Below are positions 7,112 through 12,751 of a DNA stretch of 24,618 bases, one piece after another. The translations under genes were made by a program, and so were the position numbers. Source of the stretch: Caulobacter segnis (GTDB lineage Bacteria; Pseudomonadota; Alphaproteobacteria; Caulobacterales; Caulobacteraceae); NCBI RefSeq assembly GCF_003243465.1, contig NZ_QFQZ01000073.1, positions 1-24,618 on the forward strand, given 5' to 3'. The notes under the pieces are model-generated. The model saw only the letters and a list, made by a program, of their open reading frames with translations. It searched no databases and was not told the origin of the DNA. The first letter of the stretch is position 1. Every line of letters begins with the position of its first letter.

Positions 7112-8002
7112 ATGTCTCTGGTTCCCTTCGACGATCGTGACGGTTGGATCTGGCTGGACGGCCAGTTCGTGCCCTGGCGCGAAGCGAAGGTGCACGTGCT
7201 GACCCACGGCCTGCACTACGCCTCGTCCGTGTTCGAGGGCGAGCGGATGTACGGCGGCGAGATTTTCAAGCTGACCGAGCATACCGAGCGCCTGTTCAAG
7301 TCGGCCGAGATCCTCGACTTCAAGATCCCCTACACGGTGGCCGAGATCGACGAGGCCTGCAAGGCGACGGCGGCGAAGAATGGTCTTAAGGACTGCTACG
7401 TCCGTCCGATCGCCTGGCGCGGCAGCGAGATGATCGGCGTCTCGGCCCAGCAGACCAAGATCCACGTGGCCATCGCGGTCTGGGAATGGCCCAGCTATTT
7501 CGACCCGGCGACCAAGGCCAAGGGCATCCGCCTGACCTGGGCCAAGTACCAGCGTCCGGACCCCAAGACCGCCCCGGTCGCGGCCAAGGCCGCCGGCCTC
7601 TACATGATCTGCACCATCTCCAAGCACGCCGCCGAGAAGGACGGCTACGCCGACGCGATGATGCTGGACTATCGCGGCTATGTCGCCGAGGCGACCGGCG
7701 CCAACGTCTTCTTCGTCAAGGACGGCGTGCTGCACACGCCCAAGCCCGACTGCTTCCTGGACGGCATCACCCGCCGCACCGTGATCCAGATCGCCAAGGA
7801 CAAGGGCATCGAGGTCGTCGAGCGCCACATCCAGAAGGAGGAGCTCTCGGGCTTCACCGAGTGCTTCATCGTCGGCACCGCCGCCGAGGTGACCCCGGTC
7901 TCGGAGATCGGCGAGTTCACGTTCACCCCGGCCAAGCTGTCGCTGGACCTGATGGACACCTACGCCGCCCTGGTCCGCGGCCAGGCGATGGCCGAGGCGT
8001 AA
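7112..8002 (+). CDS. ilvE: Branched-chain amino acid aminotransferase
   Basis: The enzyme transfers an amino group between glutamate and the 2-keto acids of leucine, isoleucine and valine using PLP. The 296-residue protein shows the fold-type IV features: FEGERMY (41-47), the PLP lysine Lys159 (APVAAKAAGLYM) and EATGANVF (193-200) with the PLP-contacting glutamate. Both positions agree with E. coli IlvE numbering. D-amino acid transaminase is a related alternative, but the length and N-terminal WLDGQFVPW pattern favour IlvE. It is monocistronic, followed by a hairpin terminator and a repeat. Confidence 0.93.
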   Translation: MSLVPFDDRDGWIWLDGQFVPWREAKVHVLTHGLHYASSVFEGERMYGGEIFKLTEHTERLFKSAEILDFKIPYTVAEIDEACKATAAKNGLKDCYVRPIAWRGSEMIGVSAQQTKIHVAIAVWEWPSYFDPATKAKGIRLTWAKYQRPDPKTAPVAAKAAGLYMICTISKHAAEKDGYADAMMLDYRGYVAEATGANVFFVKDGVLHTPKPDCFLDGITRRTVIQIAKDKGIEVVERHIQKEELSGFTECFIVGTAAEVTPVSEIGEFTFTPAKLSLDLMDTYAALVRGQAMAEA

Positions 8003-8027
8003 GCAGCTTTAAACTGTTGTCCCTGAT

Positions 8028-8060
8028 GCCGCCGCTCGAAGCGATCCGGGCGGCGTTTTC
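8028..8060 (+). terminator. Probable intrinsic terminator after ilvE
   Basis: GCCGCC (8028-8033) pairs with GGCGGC (8049-8054), followed by GTTTTC, 26 bp after the ilvE stop. The loop is long (15 nt), so strength is uncertain. Confidence 0.5.
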
Positions 8061-8073
8061 ATGCCCCTAAATC

Positions 8074-8121
8074 CGTGTCATCCCGGCTCTCCGCGCTTTG
8101 CGCTCCGGCCGGGATGACACG
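8074..8121. repeat. GTGTCATCCCGG-family hairpin repeat, short form (48 bp)
   Basis: A perfect 14-bp inverted repeat, CGTGTCATCCCGGC (8074-8087) and GCCGGGATGACACG (8108-8121), closes over an inner TCTCCGCGCTTTGCGCTCCG. Related copies are at 14357-14463, 19252-19355 and 20732-20784. This copy matches the right half of the long copy at 14357. Confidence 0.85.
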
Positions 8122-8144
8122 CTTATATTGATACGCGCTCCCCC

Positions 8145-8186
8145 GTGCTTGCGATCGGCGGTCCCGACCGCTAAAGCCGAAAGCAC
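8145..8186 (+). promoter_or_regulatory. Structured leader upstream of the small membrane peptide gene
   Basis: GTGCTT (8145-8150) pairs with AAGCAC (8181-8186), TCG (8155-8157) with CGA (8178-8180) and GCGGT (8158-8162) with ACCGC (8167-8171). This forms one long bulged hairpin ending 26 nt before the ATG at 8213. It may be an RNA regulatory element or a terminator from upstream; CG-rich RNA forms such structures readily. Confidence 0.4.
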
Positions 8187-8212
8187 AACGTTTCCTCTTT
8201 CGGAGCCGCGCC

Positions 8213-8293
8213 ATGCTCGCGATCCTCGTCATCGCCATCTTCCTGGGCGTCGTCTGCACCCTGAACCTGTCCGAGTTCGGCCGCATCGACTGA
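8213..8293 (+). CDS. Small single-pass membrane peptide (26 aa)
   Basis: An ATG at 8213, with GGAG 7 nt upstream, opens 26 codons ending at TGA 8291-8293. Residues 2-16 are almost all hydrophobic (LAILVIAIFLGVVCT) and form one membrane helix; the tail is short and polar (NLSEFGRID). The stop is 8 bp before the ATG of the SDR gene, which has no good Shine-Dalgarno of its own. The peptide may therefore couple translation into the SDR-folB operon, act in the membrane, or both. Codon third positions are GC-rich like the neighbours. No family is recognised. Confidence 0.6.
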   Translation: MLAILVIAIFLGVVCTLNLSEFGRID

Positions 8294-8301
8294 GCACGCC
8301 G

Positions 8302-9057
8302 ATGACCGCGCGCGGGGCGGCCCTGGTCACCGGCGCGGGACGCCGGATCGGACGCGCCCTGGCCCTGGAGGCCGCGCGCGCCGGCTTCGACGTCGCCATC
8401 CACCACCGCGCCTCGGCCGACGAGGCCGAACTGACGGCCGCCGACGTGCGGGCGCTGGGCCGCCGCGCGGCCCTGGTCAGCGCCGACCTCTCCCTTGAAG
8501 ACCAGGCGAGCGGCCTGATCGCCCAGGCGTCCGACGCCCTCGGCCCCGTCACCCTGCTGGTCAACAGCGCCTCGGCCTTCGAGGACGACCGCGTCGGCGG
8601 CCTGTCCCGCCGGACCTGGGACCTGCACCTCGAGACCAACCTGCGCGCGCCGCTGGTGCTGGCGCAGGCCTTCGCCGCCGCCCTGCCGGCCGATCGGGCG
8701 GGCCTGGTGGTCAACATCATCGACCAGCGCGTCTGGCGGCCGAACCCGCAGTTCTTCAGCTACAGCCTCAGCAAGGCCGGCCTGTGGTGGGCCACCCAGA
8801 CCTTGGCGCAAGCCCTGGCGCCGCGCATCCGGGTGAACGCCATCGGCCCCGGCCCGGTGCTGCCGTCGGTCCACCAGGCGCCCGGCGAGTTCGAGGCGGA
8901 AGCCGCCGGCGTGCTCCTGCAGCGCCGCGCCACGCCCGACGAGATCGCCGCGGCCCTGCGCTATCTCATTGACGCCACGTCGGTCACGGGCCAGATGATC
9001 GCCGTGGACGGCGGCCAGCACCTGGGCTGGAAGACGCCCGACATCGTCGCTCCGTAA
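8302..9057 (+). CDS. SDR-family oxidoreductase, probable pteridine/dihydrofolate reductase (FolM/PTR1-like)
   Basis: The 251-residue classical short-chain dehydrogenase has TGAGRRIG (10-17), NSAS in the NNAG position, and the active-site YSLSK. A conserved C-terminal INAIGPGPVLPS loop and the end segment VTGQMIAVDGGQHL are also present. The Arg in TGxxxRIG replaces the usual Gly of TGxxxGIG. This Arg is characteristic of pteridine reductases (PTR1) and FolM, which use NADPH on pterins and dihydrofolate. The gene lies 15 bp before folB, which also handles a pterin. Family is certain; the pterin substrate is inferred from the motif and neighbour. The ATG at 8302 directly follows the small peptide ORF. 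Confidence 0.85.
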   Translation: MTARGAALVTGAGRRIGRALALEAARAGFDVAIHHRASADEAELTAADVRALGRRAALVSADLSLEDQASGLIAQASDALGPVTLLVNSASAFEDDRVGGLSRRTWDLHLETNLRAPLVLAQAFAAALPADRAGLVVNIIDQRVWRPNPQFFSYSLSKAGLWWATQTLAQALAPRIRVNAIGPGPVLPSVHQAPGEFEAEAAGVLLQRRATPDEIAAALRYLIDATSVTGQMIAVDGGQHLGWKTPDIVAP

Positions 9058-9072
9058 TAGAGAGGCCGCCCC

Positions 9073-9477
9073 TTGGCCGCAGCTCCGCTTCCCGACACCG
9101 CTCCCGCTCAGGCCCTGGCGCGCGTCATCGTCACCAAGGTCTTCGTGCGCGGCCTGAAGGTCGAGGCCCAGATCGGGGTCTACGACCATGAGCACGGCCG
9201 CATGCAGCCGCTGGTCGTCGACGTCGAGCTGGACGTGGCCGCCAGCCACTGCGAGCGCCTGCCCGACACCGTGAACTACGAGATGGTCGGCGAGGCCGCC
9301 CGCGCCATCGTGGCCGAGGGCCATATCGACCTGGTCGAGACCTTCGCCGAGCGCTTGGCCCAGGCCTGCTTCAGCGATCCGCGCGTCACCCGCGCCCGGG
9401 TCCGGGTCGAAAAGCCCCTGGCCCTGGCCCCGCACGCCGCCGCCGCCGGCGTCGAGATCACCGCCGTCCGGGCCTAG
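9073..9477 (+). CDS. folB: Dihydroneopterin aldolase
   Basis: FolB splits 7,8-dihydroneopterin into 6-hydroxymethyl-dihydropterin and glycolaldehyde in folate synthesis. The 134-residue product shows VRGLKVEAQIGVYDHEHG (26-43), DTVNYE (65-70), the pterin-binding glutamate of LVETFAE (Glu90) and the catalytic lysine in VEKPLAL (Lys114). The start is a TTG at 9073, with AGAGG 7-8 nt upstream, since no ATG occurs before the conserved region. The N-terminus is about 15 residues longer than E. coli FolB. It lies 15 bp after the SDR stop and 8 bp before a membrane protein gene. A FolX-type epimerase is a possible alternative. Confidence 0.9.
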   Translation: MAAAPLPDTAPAQALARVIVTKVFVRGLKVEAQIGVYDHEHGRMQPLVVDVELDVAASHCERLPDTVNYEMVGEAARAIVAEGHIDLVETFAERLAQACFSDPRVTRARVRVEKPLALAPHAAAAGVEITAVRA

Positions 9478-9485
9478 AGCGCGCG

Positions 9486-10034
9486 ATGGACATCCGCCAC
9501 GGCGCCCGGCTCTCCCCGCTCCAGCCCGAGACGGTCTGGACGCTGGAGGCCGGGGTCCTGGTGGAGACCCGCGGCAAGGCCGAGCGCCGGTTTCCGCTGG
9601 CCAGCCTGACCCGCTACCACCTGGCTGTCGGCAAGGACGGACGCCGGCGCAGCCTGCTGCTGACCTTCGGCCGGCGGCGGATCGTCATCGTCTCGCAGAG
9701 CTACCAGGGTCCTGGCCGGTTCGAGGATCGGCTGGCCAGCTTCTCGATCCTGGCGCGGGCGCTGGCCGCCGTCGGGGCCGACCTGTCGCCGAGGGCCCGC
9801 TTCGGCGTCGCCCGGCTGGAAGCGCGCGCCGCCCTGACCGGCATGATCGCCCTGACGGCCTTGGGCGCCGTCGCCACCCTGGCGTTCTCGCTCAGCGCGG
9901 GCATGGTCGCCGTCGGCGTCGACATGGCCGCGCGGATGGTCTTCGTCCTGCTGCTGCTCGCCGCCGCCCTGCCCTGGATCGGCGCCGGCCCGGCCTTCGA
10001 CCCGCGCGATCCGCCGGCGAACCTTCTGCCCTGA
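9486..10034 (+). CDS. Hypothetical membrane protein with soluble N-terminal domain
   Basis: No family is recognised. Of 182 residues, the first 110 or so are hydrophilic with beta-strand patterning (VWTLEAGVLVETRGKAERRFPLASLTRY), reminiscent of a PH-like domain. Two hydrophobic stretches follow: MIALTALGAVATLAFSLSAGMVAV (about 118-141) and MVFVLLLLAAALPWIGAG (about 149-166). The start is 8 bp after folB, so it is the probable last gene of the SDR-folB operon. A bidirectional hairpin lies 10 bp beyond its stop. Confidence 0.75.
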   Translation: MDIRHGARLSPLQPETVWTLEAGVLVETRGKAERRFPLASLTRYHLAVGKDGRRRSLLLTFGRRRIVIVSQSYQGPGRFEDRLASFSILARALAAVGADLSPRARFGVARLEARAALTGMIALTALGAVATLAFSLSAGMVAVGVDMAARMVFVLLLLAAALPWIGAGPAFDPRDPPANLLP

Positions 10035-10040
10035 CCGCAA

Positions 10041-10069
10041 GAAAACGCCCCGGCCAGAGACCGGGGCGT
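10041..10069 (-). terminator. Intrinsic terminator of the fasciclin gene (possibly bidirectional)
   Basis: A perfect 9-bp stem, ACGCCCCGG (10045-10053) and CCGGGGCGT (10061-10069), has a 7-nt loop. In the minus direction it is followed by TTTTC. It lies between two convergent genes and may serve both. Confidence 0.82.
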
Positions 10070-10110
10070 GCGCAGGTTTAGGAAACGAAGGGAAAACAGA
10101 AAGCGCGCGA

Positions 10111-10647
10111 TCAGCGCGGCATCAGCACGCTGTCGATCACGTGGATCACGCCGTTGCTGGCGGCGACGTCGGTGGCGGTGACGGTGCTCTTGCCGCCCTT
10201 CTCGTCGGTGATCACGACCTTGCCGCCCTCGACCGCCGCCTTGAACGCGCAGCCGCCCACGGTCTTGATTGTGTAGCTGCCGCCGCCCGCCTTGATGGCG
10301 GAGAGCAGGGTCTTGGCCTCGACCTTCCCGGCCACGACGTGGCAGGTGAGGATCTTGGAGAGGGTCGCCTTGTTCTCCGGCTTGACCAGGGTCTCGACCG
10401 TGCCGGCCGGCAGCTTGCCGAAGGCGGCGTTGGTCGGGGCGAACACCGTGAACGGACCGGCCCCCGACAAGGTGTCGACGAGGCCGGCGGCCTTGACCGC
10501 CGTCACCAGGGTCGAGAAGTCCGCATTGCCGGCGGCGACGCCGACGATGTTGGGCTTGGCGCCGTGGTGATCGGCGAAGGCCGGGGTGGACACAGCCGCG
10601 GCGGCGAGCGCCAGCACCGCGGTGCGGCGCAGGATCGAACGCATCAT
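10111..10647 (-). CDS. Secreted fasciclin (FAS1) domain protein
   Basis: The 178-residue protein starts with a signal peptide (MMRSILRRT, hydrophobic Ala/Leu core, cleavage after AFA at residue 25). One FAS1 domain follows, with the H1 motif TVFAPTNAAF and the terminal H2-like NGVIHVIDSVLMP. FAS1 proteins mediate adhesion or act as extracytoplasmic stress-associated proteins in bacteria; the role here is not fixed. The frame extends upstream to 10719, but GGAAGG 9 nt before the ATG at 10647 and the signal peptide favour the shorter form. Two cysteines may form a disulfide in the periplasm. It is monocistronic with its own terminator. Confidence 0.9.
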   Translation of the reverse strand: MMRSILRRTAVLALAAAAVSTPAFADHHGAKPNIVGVAAGNADFSTLVTAVKAAGLVDTLSGAGPFTVFAPTNAAFGKLPAGTVETLVKPENKATLSKILTCHVVAGKVEAKTLLSAIKAGGGSYTIKTVGGCAFKAAVEGGKVVITDEKGGKSTVTATDVAASNGVIHVIDSVLMPR

Positions 10648-10780
10648 CTTTTGAAACCTTCCATCGATTGGGGGGAGATGGGTGGGGGAGAAAGTCGACG
10701 GCGCGCGGTCACTGGTCATTACGGCCCATCCCTCTGATCGGACGCGCTCAGCGAACGTGACTTTTTCGTAATGGTTGTCG

Positions 10781-10814
10781 TGAAGGTGAAAACGACGTCA
10801 TGACGCCACCTTCA
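10781..10814. promoter_or_regulatory. Inverted repeat in the fasciclin / DUF4870 divergent gap
   Basis: TGAAGGTG (10781-10788) and CACCTTCA (10807-10814) form a perfect 8-bp inverted repeat around AAAACGACGTCATGACGC. It lies between the divergent fasciclin and DUF4870-like genes, and could be an operator or a leader hairpin. Confidence 0.35.
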
Positions 10815-10878
10815 TTTGCATCCCGCCCCCGACGGCGCGATCCTTTGGGCCAACGACGATATTTCAAGGCTCAAGACG

Positions 10879-11250
10879 TTGTCAGACCCCACCCTGGACC
10901 CCGCCGTCCCGCCGCGGTTGCAGGACGACAAGACCCTGCCGGGCATCGGTTACGCCCTGCTGATCGCGGGCCCGCCGACCGGCGGCCTCACCTGCGTGAT
11001 CGCCGCGATCCTGGCCTATGTCAGCCGCAAGGACGCGCCCGAATGGCTGGCCAGCCACTATGAGTTCCAGATCCGGACCTTCTGGCTGGCCGTGCTGTTC
11101 GCCGTGATCTCCGGCGTGCTCACCGTGATCGGCGTCGGCGTCGTGCTGATGGTGGCGGTGGGCCTGTGGATCATCGTCCGCGGGATCATCGGCCTGTCCA
11201 ACCTGTTCAAGAACCAACCCTATCCCACGCCCAAGAGCTGGATGCTTTGA
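10879..11250 (+). CDS. DUF4870-like small membrane protein (first of tandem pair)
   Basis: The protein has about 123 residues. A soluble N-terminus (KTLPGIGYALLIAG) leads into a first membrane helix, then AYVSRKDAPEWLASHYEFQIRTFWL. Two more hydrophobic segments (LFAVISGVLTVIGVGVVLM and following) precede the end YPTPKSWML. The blocks AYVSR...SHxxFxIRxFWL and YPxPxSW recur in the next gene, so the two are paralogs. The start is uncertain: TTG at 10879 with AAGG upstream is preferred, and another TTG at 10816 would add 21 non-hydrophobic residues. The TGA is 2 bp before the next ATG, implying translational coupling. The function of this inner-membrane family is unknown. Confidence 0.75.
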   Translation: MSDPTLDPAVPPRLQDDKTLPGIGYALLIAGPPTGGLTCVIAAILAYVSRKDAPEWLASHYEFQIRTFWLAVLFAVISGVLTVIGVGVVLMVAVGLWIIVRGIIGLSNLFKNQPYPTPKSWML

Positions 11251-11252
11251 TC

Positions 11253-11651
11253 ATGACCGACACCCTCGTCATCGAACGCCCCGAAGAAGACAAGCTGCTG
11301 CCGGCCGTGGTCTACGGCCTGTACCTGCTGGGCTTCACCAATGGCCTGACCTTCATCGTCGGCCTGATCGTGGCCTATGTCAGCCGCGACACCGCCGGCC
11401 CGATCAATGGCAGCCATTTCACCTTCGCCATCCGCAGCTTCTGGCTGTCGATCGCCGGCTTCCTGCTGGGCCTGGCTATTTTCCTGGTTGGCCTGCCGCT
11501 GAGCCTCGTCCTGATCGGCATCCCGATGCTGGTGTTCGGCGGCCTGATCATGGGCAGCATCAGCCTGTGGTTCATCGCCCGCTGCATCGCCGGCATCTAT
11601 TACCTGGCGCGCGGCGAGGCCTATCCCCGCCCGCAAAGCTGGCTGATTTAG
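11253..11651 (+). CDS. DUF4870-like small membrane protein (second of tandem pair)
   Basis: The 132-residue paralog of the preceding gene starts at the ATG 11253. It has DKLLPAVVYGLYLLGF, a first membrane helix through TFIVGLIVAYVSR, the shared block GSHFTFAIRSFWL, and further helices (GFLLGLAIFLVGLPLSLVL, MLVFGGLIMGSISLW). It ends YPRPQSWLI. The frame is open upstream into the previous gene, but the ATG with the conserved N-terminus is the natural start. The pair probably forms a homo- or hetero-oligomeric membrane complex, which is inference only. Confidence 0.82.
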   Translation: MTDTLVIERPEEDKLLPAVVYGLYLLGFTNGLTFIVGLIVAYVSRDTAGPINGSHFTFAIRSFWLSIAGFLLGLAIFLVGLPLSLVLIGIPMLVFGGLIMGSISLWFIARCIAGIYYLARGEAYPRPQSWLI

Positions 11652-11958
11652 AGGCGTCGCGGCCCGTCCGGCGCCCGCCCGGAGGTCACTGGCCTTCGAG
11701 GCGCGGCCAGACGGGCCCTGGCCTCTCGACCTTCGCCCGGCGTTTCCCGCATTTCCGGCTCCGGCGGACATCCGCGTCTGGGGAGGCGCGGCGGTCGGCG
11801 GACGGTTGGATCATCTGGGGGTGATCCGCGCGACATCGAGAAGGCGGCGGCGAGCCAGCTCGCCGAGGGGACGGACCGGCCTTATCGTCAACGACCGTCC
11901 GCATACGGCATGTCCGCCGATGCGGCGGCGGCGAGGATCTCGCCGCCGCTCGCACGCC
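11652..11958. other. Non-coding stretch upstream of the ahpC control region
   Basis: About 300 bp without a convincing gene. A small hairpin GGATCA/TGATCC (11808-11827) and a perfect 10-bp stem GCGGCGGCGA (11925-11934) with TCGCCGCCGC (11940-11949) are the only clear structures. The latter sits 10 bp before the OxyR-like box. Short open frames on both strands look like GC-driven chance. Confidence 0.5.
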
Positions 11959-11995
11959 ATAGAGGCGCTCTATTCCGTCCAGAAGATTTATCAAT
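11959..11995 (+). promoter_or_regulatory. OxyR-like binding site upstream of ahpC
   Basis: The OxyR consensus is four tetramers spaced by 7: ATAG-N7-CTAT-N7-ATAG-N7-CTAT. Here the order is ATAG (11959-11962), N7, CTAT (11970-11973), N7, AGAA (11981-11984), N7, CAAT (11992-11995). The first half-site is perfect; the second keeps spacing with 5 of 8 bases. The site abuts a -35-like TTGCTC, the position of activating OxyR sites, and ahpC is a classic OxyR target. Confidence 0.75.
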
Positions 11996-12024
11996 TTGCT
12001 CGATCGTGAGCCGAGCCTTACAAG
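11996..12024 (+). promoter_or_regulatory. Candidate ahpC promoter
   Basis: TTGCTC (11996-12001), a 17-bp spacer and TACAAG (12019-12024) fit a sigma-70-type promoter directly downstream of the OxyR-like box and 27 bp before the ATG. GGAG at 12042-12045 is the ribosome binding site. Confidence 0.6.
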
Positions 12025-12051
12025 CGGCGCATCCTTTCAACGGAGCGCCTC

Positions 12052-12615
12052 ATGTCGCTGATCAACACCGAGATCAAACCCTTCACCGCCCAGGCCTTCA
12101 AGGACGGCAAGTTCGTCACGGTCAGCGATGCGGACACCAAGGGCAAGTGGTCGGTCTTCTTCTTCTATCCGGCCGACTTCACCTTCGTCTGCCCGACCGA
12201 GCTGGAAGACCTGGCCGACAACTACGACACCTTCCAGAAGCTGGGCGTCGAGATCTACGCCGTGTCGACCGACACGCACTTCTCGCACAAGGCCTGGCAC
12301 GACAGCTCGCCGGCCATCGGCAAGATCAAGTACACCATGATCGGCGACCCGTCGGGCCTGGTGACCAACAACTTCGACATCATGCGTCCGGGCGTCGGCC
12401 TGGCCGACCGCGGCACCTTCCTGGTCGACCCGCAAGGCGTCATCCAGTTCATGGAAGTCACCGCCGAAGGCATCGGCCGCAACGCCGCCGAACTGATCCG
12501 CAAGGTCAAGGCCGCCCAGTACGTGGCCTCGCACCCCGGCGAAGTCTGCCCGGCCAAGTGGGAAGAGGGTGAAAAGACCCTGGCCCCCTCGCTCGACCTC
12601 GTCGGCAAGATCTAA
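12052..12615 (+). CDS. ahpC: Alkyl hydroperoxide reductase subunit C (typical 2-Cys peroxiredoxin)
   Basis: AhpC reduces hydrogen peroxide, organic peroxides and peroxynitrite in the cytoplasm. The 187-residue protein has the peroxidatic Cys47 in DFTFVCPTE (43-50) and the resolving Cys166 in GEVCPAKW. GDPSGLVTNNFDIMRP and DRGTFLVDPQGVIQF are typical of AhpC1-type peroxiredoxins. Length and both cysteine positions match the enterobacterial protein. AhpF, its dedicated reductase, is encoded next. The OxyR-like site upstream suggests peroxide induction. Confidence 0.98.
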   Translation: MSLINTEIKPFTAQAFKDGKFVTVSDADTKGKWSVFFFYPADFTFVCPTELEDLADNYDTFQKLGVEIYAVSTDTHFSHKAWHDSSPAIGKIKYTMIGDPSGLVTNNFDIMRPGVGLADRGTFLVDPQGVIQFMEVTAEGIGRNAAELIRKVKAAQYVASHPGEVCPAKWEEGEKTLAPSLDLVGKI

Positions 12616-12630
12616 GACCTGAACTGCCCC

Positions 12631-12665
12631 GCGCCGCCACCGGTCAACAGGGCCGGCGGCGGCGC
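12631..12665 (+). terminator. Hairpin between ahpC and ahpF (possible attenuating structure)
   Basis: GCGCCGCC (12631-12638) pairs with GGCGGCGC (12658-12665), 16 bp after the ahpC stop and with no U-tract. In the 136-bp gap it could stabilise the ahpC message or partly reduce readthrough into ahpF, in line with ahpC normally exceeding ahpF. Confidence 0.45.
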
Positions 12666-12751
12666 ACCTCTCTCGATCGTACGCCGCGTTCGATCGTTCT
12701 CCCCGACAATCGAACGCCCCTTCCACTCTCCTAGCCCCTAGGGAGCCCATC

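Noticed and set aside
8098..8301. N-terminal extension of the SDR frame upstream of 8302
   Set aside because: It runs through the repeat and across the small membrane peptide ORF, and the Rossmann motif is already at the normal distance from the ATG at 8302.
11686..11994. Minus-strand ORF of 102 codons upstream of ahpC
   Set aside because: It starts inside the OxyR-like box, is Arg/Pro-rich with no motif and has no ribosome binding site; treated as chance.
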